NCBI GenBank assembly: GCA_037718865.1
Contig: JBBJMP010000015.1
Span: forward strand, 62,001 to 126,000
Reading direction: 5' to 3'
DNA length: 64,000 nucleotides
From: JADCRZ01 sp037718865
GTDB lineage: Bacteria > Bacteroidota > Bacteroidia > Chitinophagales > Chitinophagaceae
In this document: in pieces, positions 1-8,058 of the stretch
Layout: each line of letters opens with the position of its first letter
How positions within the stretch are numbered: the first letter of the stretch is position 1
Notes under the pieces: generated by a model
Seen by the model: only the letters and a program-made list of their open reading frames with translations
Databases searched by the model: none
What the model was told of the DNA's origin: nothing
Program-made: the position numbers and the translations under genes

Positions 1-27
1 TGTTTTTTAATTCTATCTAGTGTTAAG

Positions 28-218
28 TTAATCCTGAATTGACGGATATAGCTTTTTAAGTTTTACCCTTGCTTCTTTATTTGTAAACTGCCAATTTATT
101 TTACTGTTCTTATTATTCCTATTGGTTTGCCATGCTTTAACTTCGTCCTTAATTTTCTTCATAGTGGATATATGCCTGTTGAGGCATTGCCCATTTAAGA
201 CGTGTAATTCAATTTCGG
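28..218 (-). CDS. IS630 transposase, 3' exon (holds the third catalytic acid)
   Basis: After splicing to G2660 this segment reads in frame as AEIELHVLNGQC... and ends at TAA 28-30. The AEIE sequence right after SWLNM matches the position of the third acidic residue of the IS630 DDE active site. The exon encodes 63 residues counting the split alanine codon. Without splicing, the transposase loses this exon and stops inside the intron at 2613. The C-terminus is lysine-rich (KKLYPSIQD), as usual for the family. Confidence 0.88.
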
Positions 219-259
219 GTCGGGTAAGAGTATCCCATTACTGCGACACCCTCCCCTAA

Positions 260-293
260 GAACCGTGCATGAGAGTTTCCCTTCACACGGCTC
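260..293 (-). ncRNA. Group II intron domain V catalytic hairpin
   Basis: This 34-nt hairpin reads GAGCCGTG... on the minus strand and closes with ...CACGGTTC, with the AGC catalytic triad near its 5' end and a GAAA-type loop. Size and sequence match bacterial domain V. It is followed by a short helix with an unpaired A that fits domain VI (about 221-257), and then by the 3' splice site. Confidence 0.9.
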
Positions 294-302
294 AAGCCAA
301 TA

Positions 303-2039
303 CTAAGCCGAGGTTTTGTTGGCCTCAGCCGGAAACAGATACTTAAAACCATTTATGAAGCCCCGTTCCTGGCACTCCTGATGCAGGAGTGTGAGATTGG
401 ATAAGTTTCCAGAACCTCCATCCAGCCGACTTTCCAGGTGATGAATGCTCCAATTGGTAACACTTGTAATTCTTTCTCCACAAATAGAGCAGCAGCCTTT
501 CTGCCTTCTCCACAATGCCCCGACTTTTCTGCGCCCTTCTTTGTTGTTTGTCATCTTTGCTGACACCCGATTTTCAAAGTACGCTTCGTATGCCGGGTCA
601 AAGGGAGTCGCTTCGCTTCGGATTTTTTTATGGCGCCTAATAGGCGTATCCGAAGTTTGTTTCAGCACTATGGCTGTAATAGCCTTTGTTTTCTCATCTT
701 TGACTAGGCAACTAAAACATTGATTGCGTTCTTTCATTTTGGGGAAGTATTTGGCTTGTATCCAGGGCTTTCTTTTATTCGGGTGCCTCCGTATGGCCCA
801 GTTCCGCAGAGCTTTCCATATCTCGTGATCCACCTTCTTATAAGTAGTTTTGGATACTACCGATCGGTGATAATTAGCCCATCCCTGTATTTTGGGATTG
901 AGTTTGCGTATCAGGTTTTCCTGCGTTGCTGTTGCCATCGATTTAATGGTCTCCCTTATACTGGTAAGAAACGCTTTTATGTTCTTGCTGCTTGGCTTGA
1001 TAAGTAACTTAGCTGTGCTTTTTCCTAACCTGTACTTACGAACGTTTTGCCCAAGGAAGTCAAAACCTTGCGAGATGTGAGTTATCTTCGTTTTTTCTTT
1101 GGACAGTTCGAGGCCTCTTTCTTTCAGGAACTCTGCGATCATAGGAGATACTTCTTTTTCAAGAACATCTTTTGATTTACCTATTACCACAAAGTCATCC
1201 GCGTATCTCACAAAGTGTATCCCCCAAGGAGATACTTGCCTACATCGTCCATATCTGTTTAACGAGTGAAACTTTCTTCCCAATAAGTCTTCTATTCCAT
1301 CAAGCACCAAGTTGGCAAGTGTGGGTGAAGCTATTCCTCCTTGCGGAGTACCCTTTTCTGTGGGGAATAACGAAGCCTTTTCCATGTAACCTGCTTGCAG
1401 CCATTTCTGTAATACTTTCGTATCGGAACAGATATTTTTCAACATCCATTCATGGCCGATGTTGTCAAAACAACCTTGGATGTCGCCTTCCAAAACCCAT
1501 TGTGGCGAGTCCTTTTTGCTAAGCTTATTGAATAGAGCTTCAATAGCGTCGGCAGTGCAGCGTTCGGGCCTAAACCCGTAGCTATTCCAATCTGCCATAC
1601 TTTCCGACATAGGTAGGAGTGCAAGAGTATGCAGAGCCTGCATACTTCGATCTTGAATGGTCGGTATTCCGAGAGGCCGAAGTTTTCCGTTGGTTTTGGC
1701 GATATAAATCCGCCTTAACGGAGAGGGTTGATATCCGGCACGTTTTAGGGAGTTGCACATGGCGGCTTTGTCTTCTGGTGTTTTCAAGAGTACTCCATCC
1801 ACTCCGGGTGTTCGTTTACCACGGTTTGTAGTAACTTTCTTTACTGCCAGCAATTTAGCAGCATAAGAATGTGTCAGCAGCCATTGCAAGGCTTTTACCT
1901 TGCGCCAGCGGCCTTCACGTGTTGCCTTAGCGATACGCACTTGTAGCCTCACTACCATACGGTGGGCCTGGTTCCAGTCAATGGAATTCCAGTCTGTTCC
2001 GTCTGTGGGAACCGCAGCTATATTTGGTGATACAGTCAT
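303..2039 (-). CDS. ltrA: Group II intron reverse transcriptase/maturase with HNH endonuclease domain
   Basis: This 578-residue protein copies and inserts its own intron RNA and helps it splice. The reverse transcriptase core includes the catalytic motif YADDFVVIG at about residues 283-291 and the upstream GTPQGGIASP motif. A maturase region follows (GWANYHR and nearby). The C-terminus has a zinc-finger/HNH endonuclease, with CCSICGE, IHHLESRLDGG and NLTLLHQECQ. The length is normal for intron proteins that keep the endonuclease. It is encoded on the intron sense strand inside domain IV and looks intact, so the intron may still be mobile. Confidence 0.96.
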   Translation of the reverse strand: MTVSPNIAAVPTDGTDWNSIDWNQAHRMVVRLQVRIAKATREGRWRKVKALQWLLTHSYAAKLLAVKKVTTNRGKRTPGVDGVLLKTPEDKAAMCNSLKRAGYQPSPLRRIYIAKTNGKLRPLGIPTIQDRSMQALHTLALLPMSESMADWNSYGFRPERCTADAIEALFNKLSKKDSPQWVLEGDIQGCFDNIGHEWMLKNICSDTKVLQKWLQAGYMEKASLFPTEKGTPQGGIASPTLANLVLDGIEDLLGRKFHSLNRYGRCRQVSPWGIHFVRYADDFVVIGKSKDVLEKEVSPMIAEFLKERGLELSKEKTKITHISQGFDFLGQNVRKYRLGKSTAKLLIKPSSKNIKAFLTSIRETIKSMATATQENLIRKLNPKIQGWANYHRSVVSKTTYKKVDHEIWKALRNWAIRRHPNKRKPWIQAKYFPKMKERNQCFSCLVKDEKTKAITAIVLKQTSDTPIRRHKKIRSEATPFDPAYEAYFENRVSAKMTNNKEGRRKVGALWRRQKGCCSICGERITSVTNWSIHHLESRLDGGSGNLSNLTLLHQECQERGFINGFKYLFPAEANKTSA

Positions 2040-2659
2040 TTGCTTGTTTCCCCTTAGTTTTAGGTTCTACTTGTTTTCTCGCCATGATTGACCACTATAA
2101 CAAGTCAGCCGGCTTTCACCGCAGGGCGATCCTTTCATCCCCTATACGCTTCGTTACAAAGCGCCCTTCGCTTTTTGTTAGTTCCTATACCCTCTTCCTC
2201 ATGGGTCTTCCTTGCGGTCGACTTGCCCTTGCAGGCGAGGAATAGGGCTTACCTTGTTCCGATGCTGCAACAGGACTGGGTTAGGTTCTATCTCTCCGCC
2301 GGCGTGCTGTTTGTCTGTGCAATCTAAACATGGAGTAGATTGTCCCACGCTTGCCTTTTGGCTTGAGCTTATCAGTTTCTTTAGCTCATTTGGCTTCACG
2401 ACGTTTATCGATAGTTTAGTTACCTTAACCATGCCAGTCAGCCTAGCCCTATCCCGGATGAAACTTCCAGGTCAGCTTTAGCCTCACGGCCTTCACTGAT
2501 GGCCTTGCGGCCATTCGGTACATTGTCCACCGAGCTTCAGACCCAGAGATTACTCTCTATGCCTGTCGGAGTAGACTACTACCAACAGAATGGCAGGTTT
2601 CTCTATTCCCATTTATCTGAGAATCGAAACAATTACAGCATCAACTTTACAAGTCGCAC

Positions 2660-3167
2660 CCATGTTTAACCAACTTCCATGTTTTGGCGTGTAGATAAAC
2701 TCAAATCTATCCCAAAGCCTTTTTGCTTCTGCCGGCTCAAAGGTTTCATAAAATGCTGATGCACTGTGAGTCTTAAAATTATCCATTACCAATGTTATTC
2801 TTTTAGCTCCCGGGTATTCCTTATCTGCAATCCATTTAATGAATGCTGCCCAATCTTTTTTTGTCTTAAATTCTGTAACCTCCACAATTCGTTTTCCTTT
2901 CAAGGGCTCATTAGCCATAAATATATTTACCACTCCATTTCTTACATACTCATAATCCACTCTTGCATCCTGACCTGGCCTCATTTTAGTTGATGGCCGC
3001 AGTTCTTCTATTAACTGCTTTGGCGATTCATCCATGCAAACTACCGGATAATCAGCATCATAGGGCCTTTTATATACATCCAACACTAATTCCATATTTG
3101 CCACAAACTCACTGTTGCGCTGAGGTGGTATCACCCATCCCTTTACTTTCCAAGGCTTAAGTTCGTT
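2660..3167 (-). CDS. IS630 transposase catalytic region (-1 frame), 5' exon
   Basis: This reading frame follows the N-terminal frame by a -1 shift and begins NELKPWKVKGWVIPPQ. It carries the RNase H-like core with VVCMDE (first Asp) and ITLVMDNFKTH (second Asp), then runs to YTPKHGSWLNM, where the group II intron interrupts it. Codons from 2659 down to 2613 are intron sequence read through by chance. The two catalytic aspartates are intact, so the enzyme could function if frameshifting and splicing both occur. Confidence 0.88.
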
Positions 3168-3601
3168 TTTTTTAGTACGTTTCTTACCGTTACATGCGTA
3201 ATGCTTTCAACATACTTTAATTCTACCATCTTGTCAGCTAATAATCTCAATGACCATTTAGCAAAGCCCTTAGGTGGTTCACTGCAACATAGGGTTATAA
3301 GCTTCGCCTCAGTATCCCCGTCCATTTTCTTTTCATATACACGCGACGTAGGTCGCCTTTCTAATACTGCCTCAAATCCTTCTTCCAAAAACTTTTTCTT
3401 AACCCTATCTATCGTTCGCATTCCTACTTTCAGCACCTTACTTATTTGCTCATTGGTTACTTTTTCAGAATACTTTCCTTCATCACAATTTAAAAGTATG
3501 TAAGCAACGCGGAAAGTTTGAGAAGTATGTGAACCCTTATTAATTATAGCCATTAATTCTTCTACTTCGGCTTTGGTTAATTTAATAGTATAACGTATCA
3601 T
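3143..3601 (-). CDS. IS630 transposase N-terminal helix-turn-helix part
   Basis: This 152-residue frame encodes the DNA-binding half of an IS630 transposase. Helix-turn-helix segments include NEQISKVLKVGMRTIDRVKKKF. A winged-helix portion (AKWSLRLLADKMVELKYV, HVTVRNVLKK) is typical of the family just before the catalytic domain. The frame ends ten bases after an A8 run, and the catalytic domain continues in the -1 frame. The predicted full product is about 377 residues, a normal IS630 size. Confidence 0.88.
   Translation of the reverse strand: MIRYTIKLTKAEVEELMAIINKGSHTSQTFRVAYILLNCDEGKYSEKVTNEQISKVLKVGMRTIDRVKKKFLEEGFEAVLERRPTSRVYEKKMDGDTEAKLITLCCSEPPKGFAKWSLRLLADKMVELKYVESITHVTVRNVLKKTNLSLGK
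3167..3173 (-). promoter_or_regulatory. Candidate -1 ribosomal frameshift site (A AAA AAA)
   Basis: On the minus strand the zero frame reads CTA AAA AAA ACG, a perfect A_AAA_AAA slippery heptamer within an A8 run. A -1 slip here converts LKKT... into LKKNELKPW, joining the helix-turn-helix and DDE halves. Many IS630 transposases use such sites. That it is used here is inference. Confidence 0.75.
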
Positions 3602-3620
3602 TTGTAAAGTGTTTTACAAA
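3601..3620. promoter_or_regulatory. Palindrome overlapping the IS630 transposase start
   Basis: TTTGTAAA-GTGT-TTTACAAA is a perfect 8-bp-arm palindrome beginning at the first base of the transposase start codon. Its position suggests an operator or transposase binding site, or a hairpin limiting translation. The function is inferred. Confidence 0.45.
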
Positions 3621-3660
3621 TATACTAAATTAATACGTCATATTACATTTAACTTAACAC

Positions 3661-3911
3661 TAGCATAGATAAGGAAAATAAGAGGTGATTCATTAGACGT
3701 ACAGTGCAAGAGAAGCTTAATCTGATCGACTAGTGTGAAAAAAGTGGCTTGCCGACTAAAACGTTTGTTAGCCGGTAGGCAGAATTTGAGCCGGACGGAA
3801 ATTTGTTTGCCTTCAGCATCAATGTCTTGATTTTATGATGCTTAAATCCTGTGTTAAGTTTTATTTAGGTAGACATTATTTATGTGTCAAAATTTGATTT
3901 CATTGTACACC
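3661..3911. other. Non-coding stretch between IS630 and the chrA remnant
   Basis: I see no gene, RNA or clear repeat here beyond the TA flank of the IS. The sequence lies downstream of the truncated chromate transporter gene. Confidence 0.5.
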
Positions 3912-4957
3912 TTAAGCAGCAAGCAGTAATTTCAAAACAAGTCCTATAACTGCGGCGATTAAGATGATATGGGGTTCTTTTACCTTCTTCATTTTTAATA
4001 ATACGATGATGGTTGCTATAGCTATTAAAGCTGTTGGAATATCTTTTATAGTTCTAATGGCAATCACAATCACTGAACCAGCTAAAGCACCTACGACTGC
4101 TGCCGTGATGCCATCTACAAATGCTTTGATGCTTGCATGCTTACCGTACTTTTTTAAATATGGCGCTGGCAGAATGGTAAGCAAATAACAAGGTAAAAAT
4201 GTTGCTAAAGCCGCCACGGCGGCTCCCGGAAAGCCTGCCACTAAGTAACCAATAAAACCAACAGTTATTACAACCGGTCCCGGTGTTACCATTGCTACTG
4301 CCACTGCATCTATAAATTCATGTTCAGTCAACCAGTGATATTCGTTTACAACTCCGCTATGTAAGAATGGTACAATCGCTAATCCACTACCAAATACAAA
4401 TGCACCTGCTTTTGTAAAGAACCATGCAATCTTTCCAGGTGTGTCTAATTCAAAGTCCCAAAAGCCGAAGCCGAAAAGCAGAATTGAATTTGAAATGGAA
4501 GGTTTCTTAAACCATTTAGGCGGCGCTTTTACAAACATATATAATAAGCCTGCTGCAACAAATAATAATATTTCCTCTTGTTGTGTTATGATAGTTATTA
4601 TTGCAGCAAATAGAAAGAATATCCAAAGCATCCACTTTTGAGCAATAAATTTTATATTGAATTTGCTAATTGATTTTTCTGCGAGCTTGTAACTGCTTAT
4701 TGAAATAATGCCTACCACTGCTGCACCTACTCCGTAAAACTTCGCCTGCATCCAGGGTAAGCCACCAAATATTTTGTAGGTGATACCGATAAATACTACC
4801 ATGATAAAAGAGGGAATGATAAATGCAAGACCGCATAATGTTGCACCTAATATTCTGTAATGAACATAGCCTATGTAAATGCCTAACTGTGCTGCTAGCG
4901 GACCTGGTGCAAGTTGTGCTAATGTTAATCCGTCTTTGTATTCTTCTTCAGTTATCC
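3912..4957 (-). pseudogene. chrA: Chromate transporter ChrA, 5'-truncated
   Basis: The sequence encodes most of a CHR-family membrane transporter that exports chromate. An ATG at 4802 opens 296 residues. The same frame continues upstream to about 4957 without a stop and reads ITEEEYKDGLTLAQLAPGP, then AAQLGIYIGYVHYRILGA, which is classic ChrA N-terminal repeat sequence. The second repeat holds FGSGLAIVPFL and VTPGPVVITVGFIGYLVAG. What is missing is the first 30-40 residues, cut at about 4957 where unrelated sequence begins. No start codon remains at the true N-terminus, so the gene is probably dead or makes only a fragment. Confidence 0.85.
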
Positions 4958-4981
4958 CTGTCGATCTTGGGTCGCTCTCTT
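4957..4981 (-). other. 25-bp sliver of a ChrB-like gene at a rearrangement junction
   Basis: Read on the minus strand this segment encodes RERPKIDR. It is nearly identical to the start of the ChrB-domain genes at 54671 and 55723 (MKWITRERPKIDR). It abuts the truncated chrA, in a different frame, on one side and an IS1595-type transposase relic on the other. It is best explained as a scar of deletion between a ChrB-type gene and chrA. Confidence 0.6.
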
Positions 4982-5615
4982 ATAGGATAAGCGTAGCAAA
5001 AAAGGCGATGTCTTCCAATGAGTTAAGTCGGGAATTAAGCTTACGTCAAAAGACTTGTTGGGCATTTAAGCGAAAAGTACAGGAGTCAATGAGTAGTAGT
5101 GTACAATTTGCTTTAGAAGGTAATGTAGATGTTTATGAATTTGTTGTAGGTGGTACAGAGGAAGGGGCCCAAGGACGTAGTAAAGGAGATAAAAAGATTG
5201 TTGTAGTTGCTCTTGAAAGAAGGGACAATGGGCAGATGGGACGGGCGTATGGCATGACCATTGATAATGATAGTGCTGATGAAATCGGAAAATTATTAGC
5301 CAGGCATGTAAGTGCAGAAGCAGCAATAAGAACAGATGGATGGACTGCTTATGAAAAGCTTGGCAAGAATGGAATATTACCCAACAATTATCTGAAAAGG
5401 GAAAAAATTTTGGAGAAATGCACATACTAATAATGAATTTCAAAACTTGGTTAAGAGGAATTCATCACCAATGCTCACAAAGACATATGCAAGCATATCT
5501 AAATGAGTTTTTCTTTCGATTCAACAGACGTGGATTTGTCAAAAGCATTTTTTTAAAATTGATGGATCGCATGATCACTCATTCACCTCTTTATCATAAA
5601 CATTTTGCAACTTAA
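4982..5615 (+). pseudogene. IS1595-family transposase relic, truncated and frameshifted
   Basis: The frame from about 4982 reads AKKAMSSNELSRELSLRQKT, then GRSKGDKKIVVVALE and IRTDGWTAYEKLGKNG, matching the helix-turn-helix and DDE region of IS1595 transposases. It breaks near 5390-5420 and continues in another frame as MNFKTWLRGIHHQCSQ and FFFRFNRRGF, ending at 5615. The N-terminal zinc ribbon is lost at the junction with the ChrB/ChrA scar. It is related to, but clearly different from, the intact IS1595 copies at 8046 and 46062. Confidence 0.85.
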
Positions 5616-5719
5616 GCGCCTAATTCTATAAATTTATAAACTTTTTTATAAGAATATAAGCCTTGGAAATTCACTTTTAGAGGTTTCTTCTACTCCTTTT
5701 ATTACATAATTATAAAATC

Positions 5720-5923
5720 ATGGCAGTTTCAAATAAAACAAAAAAGGTTTTGATTATCTTCTTTTTATTTTATTTCCCGGTATTTGTTCTTTTCCTACTG
5801 TATGATTTAATTAATAATTGGAAAACCTTAAGCAATTTTAAATTAATACTATGGCCCCTACAGATTGTATCTATTTTAATACTGTTGCCTAACATGTACA
5901 AACAATACAAGAAATTGAATTAG
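5720..5923 (+). CDS. Small two-helix membrane protein, unknown function
   Basis: This 67-residue frame starts with a basic segment (MAVSNKTKKV) followed by two hydrophobic stretches (about residues 10-28 and 43-57), and ends in a lysine-rich tail (NMYKQYKKLN). The arrangement predicts a small inner-membrane protein. I recognise no family. It stands alone between an IS relic and decayed sequence, so it may be real or residual. Confidence 0.45.
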   Translation: MAVSNKTKKVLIIFFLFYFPVFVLFLLYDLINNWKTLSNFKLILWPLQIVSILILLPNMYKQYKKLN

Positions 5924-6059
5924 GATGCCGTCATCTCCCCAAAAACTTATTATTGACTTTCGGATTAAAACTGACAACTAAAATGGGGAGTTGATGAGAA
6001 GTTTAGCTTTCGGAGTTAAGTATGATATTTCTCATGCTTCAGAACAGGTGCTTTCAACC

Positions 6060-6191
6060 TCATTGCCCATTCAACTTTTCCGCTCCTTCCTTCATTGTAA
6101 CGAAGCCGTTTTTATTCGCATCGCTTAACTTACAGTTTCCGCTATCGTACTTCATGCCATAACTCCAACTCTCTCCCTTTCCTTCTTTCAT
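6060..6191 (-). pseudogene. EF-hand-like C-terminal protein fragment
   Basis: A 43-codon frame reads YGMKYDSGNCKLSDANKNGF and then VTMKEGAEKLNG before the stop. The DANKNGFVTMKE segment resembles a calcium-binding EF-hand/dockerin loop. It opens at an ATG at 6191, but the frame also runs a short way upstream, so it looks like the tail of a lost secreted protein. The rest of 5924-6342 shows no gene. Confidence 0.3.
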
Positions 6192-6342
6192 CTTAAATCG
6201 TACAAAACCCTTCAAATCCTAAAATTTGAAAGGTTTTTCTTTATATTGTCTTCATAATATTCAATAAATCTCAAAGCTTACTACACCTATTCGGTTACCT
6301 GCTTTTATTAGATCGTTATCTGCCAAAACTTTATTTAATCAT

Positions 6343-6525
6343 ATGAACCACACCCATTCCGTGTTATCCTGGATAAACAGAGCAAAAGCTAATAAAACTG
6401 GAAAAATGCCTATCTATGCAAGGTTGACTGTTAGTTAGTGAAAAAAGAGCAGAAATAGATACAGGCCGTTATACAGAAAGTGAACGATGGAATGTTAAAG
6501 AAGGCAATATGAAAGCCCAGCCCTG
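6343..6525 (+). pseudogene. Tyrosine recombinase (integrase) N-terminal relic
   Basis: The frame from ATG 6343 reads VLSWINRAKANKTGKMPIYA and then RLTVS before two stops. One frame over, KRAEIDTGRYTESERWNVKE continues the same domain. This is the arm-DNA-binding N-terminus typical of Bacteroidota transposon integrases. The catalytic domain is absent. It is a remnant of a former integrative element. Confidence 0.65.
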
Positions 6526-6592
6526 GCAAGTGTTCGCTATCCCCTGACGGAGTCTTGTTTTAAAAATTGAAAATGGGTTAAGGAATATCATC

Positions 6593-7993
6593 TTGGTAGT
6601 TACTTTTGTTTATTACTTTTTTATGGGAGCATTTATTAATTCTGATTATTGGCCGTTTATGGTGCTTTTGCTAAGCGTGGTAATGGTGGTAACCTTGATT
6701 ACGAGGTGGCGCTTTCATCCCTTTGTTGCCCTTATGTTATCTGCCATATTTGTAGGGTTGCTATCGCCAGCTTTACCGCCAGTACCCGGGCAAAATCCCC
6801 TGATAACAGTAGTTGAATTACCTATGGCCGAGTTTGGAATTATGGCCGGCAAAATTGCATGGGTCATTGCCTTGGCGGCTGTGATAGGTACGGCAATGAT
6901 GGAAAGTGGAGCAGCAGAACAGATCGTAAACCAACTGCTGAAAACTCTTGGAGAAAAGCGAGCGGCGATTGCCCTTCTCATCAGTGGATTTATATTATCA
7001 ATACCTGTTTTTTTTGATACCGTATTTTTCTTATTGATACCTCTGGGAATCACCCTGGCTCGTAAGACAGGTAAGGATTTTGTGCTGTATGTTGTTGCCA
7101 CTGCTGGTGGAGCGGCCATTTCCCACAGTATTGTTCCTCCGACACCGGGACCTCTGATTATGGCCGAAACACTTGGTATTGATTTGGGTACTGTCATTAT
7201 AGCTGGTATTGTAGCAGGAATTATCCCAACTGCCGTTGTGCTTGGTGTAGCAAAATGGCTCAATAAAAAGCTAAACATCCCGGTTAGGATTGTAAACGAG
7301 CAGGTAACATCGATTCCGAATCCGCCTTCCCTGGCCCTTTCAGTGCTGCCTATTGTCGTTCCTCTTATAATGATTAGCTTTGCATCAATTGTACAGGCAA
7401 TTAATGGGAATCTTCCGGGTTGGATTGCTTTTCAGGGGAATAAAAATATTGCTATGGGTGCCGGTGCTTTTCTGGCACTTTTTATTTGGGCTAAGGCCCA
7501 AAAACTTGGATCAAAAGACCTATGGGAAGCGATTGCCAAGCCATTAGAAATAGGGGGCGTCATAATTCTGATCACCAGCGCCGGTGGTGCGTATGGTGCC
7601 ATGATACAACACAGTGGCATTGGAAAAGCAATCAGTCTTATCACCCAAAAATTTAATGTGCATTACATACTCCTTGCGTGGATAATTGCTGCCGTTATGA
7701 AAATTGCTCAAGGCTCTGGTACAGTCTCTATGATTACTTCTGCAGCGATAATGGCAGCATTAATAGGACCTAAATTCAATCTTCCATATCATCCTGTTTA
7801 TATTTTACTATCTATCGGATTTGGCTCTATGTTTATATCATGGATGAATGACAGTGGCTTTTGGGTGGTAACACGTATGAGCGGTTTTACTGAGAAAGAA
7901 GGCCTGCAGACCTGGACATTCTTACTCGCAATAATAGCCCTGATTGGACTTCTCCAGGTTATGTTGTTATCTTGGATATTGCCTCTAGTATGA
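6593..7993 (+). CDS. gntP: GntP-family gluconate/acid-sugar proton symporter
   Basis: This 466-residue polytopic protein matches the GntP family, inner-membrane proton symporters for gluconate and related sugar acids. Diagnostic segments are MESGAAEQIV (about 102-111), SIPVFFDTVFFLLIPL, the proline-rich loop SIVPPTPGPL and the C-terminal MNDSGFWV. I count roughly 12-14 hydrophobic segments. The first ATG is at 6593, but an ATG at 6623 (MGAFINSDYW) is plausible, because a TAnnTTTG-type -7 box (6601-6608) lies between them. The neighbours denD and an SDR suggest that a four-carbon acid such as erythronate is the cargo. That is inference. Confidence 0.9.
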   Translation: MVVTFVYYFFMGAFINSDYWPFMVLLLSVVMVVTLITRWRFHPFVALMLSAIFVGLLSPALPPVPGQNPLITVVELPMAEFGIMAGKIAWVIALAAVIGTAMMESGAAEQIVNQLLKTLGEKRAAIALLISGFILSIPVFFDTVFFLLIPLGITLARKTGKDFVLYVVATAGGAAISHSIVPPTPGPLIMAETLGIDLGTVIIAGIVAGIIPTAVVLGVAKWLNKKLNIPVRIVNEQVTSIPNPPSLALSVLPIVVPLIMISFASIVQAINGNLPGWIAFQGNKNIAMGAGAFLALFIWAKAQKLGSKDLWEAIAKPLEIGGVIILITSAGGAYGAMIQHSGIGKAISLITQKFNVHYILLAWIIAAVMKIAQGSGTVSMITSAAIMAALIGPKFNLPYHPVYILLSIGFGSMFISWMNDSGFWVVTRMSGFTEKEGLQTWTFLLAIIALIGLLQVMLLSWILPLV

Positions 7994-8058
7994 TCTTTTT
8001 TTATATTCTGCACCAGGTGATCATTAATTTTATAATAATAACTTATAGGGTTATCCAT

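Larger units (their letters stand above)
219..2659 (-). ncRNA. Group II intron (ribozyme plus encoded maturase)
   Basis: On the minus strand the intron opens with GTGCG at 2659-2655, the conserved 5' end of group II introns, and closes with an AC dinucleotide ending at 219, after a domain V-domain VI sequence. Removing 219-2659 joins G2660 to C218 and restores an open transposase frame reading SWLNM-AEIEL, which fixes both splice sites to the base. The 5' exon end TAAACATGG (2668-2660) is perfectly complementary to an intron segment at 2325-2333, a good EBS1 candidate. The maturase gene occupies the domain IV position. Confidence 0.93.
20..3660 (-). mobile_element. IS630-family insertion sequence carrying a group II intron
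   Basis: The element is bounded by perfect 12-bp inverted repeats, GTGTTAAGTTAA at 20-31 and TTAACTTAACAC at 3649-3660. Both ends are flanked by TA (18-19 and 3661-3662), which is the target duplication expected of IS630/Tc1-mariner elements. Without the 2441-bp intron the element is 1200 bp, normal for the family. The transposase lies on the minus strand and is split by a -1 frameshift site and by the intron. I inferred the ends from the repeats and the TA flanks. Confidence 0.93.

Noticed and set aside
445..2481. Several plus-strand open frames across the intron
   Set aside because: They lie opposite the maturase gene and intron structural RNA, have no family resemblance, and are explained as antisense shadows.
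5066..5443. Minus-strand open frame of 125 codons
   Set aside because: It is antisense to the IS1595 relic, which has clear transposase motifs.
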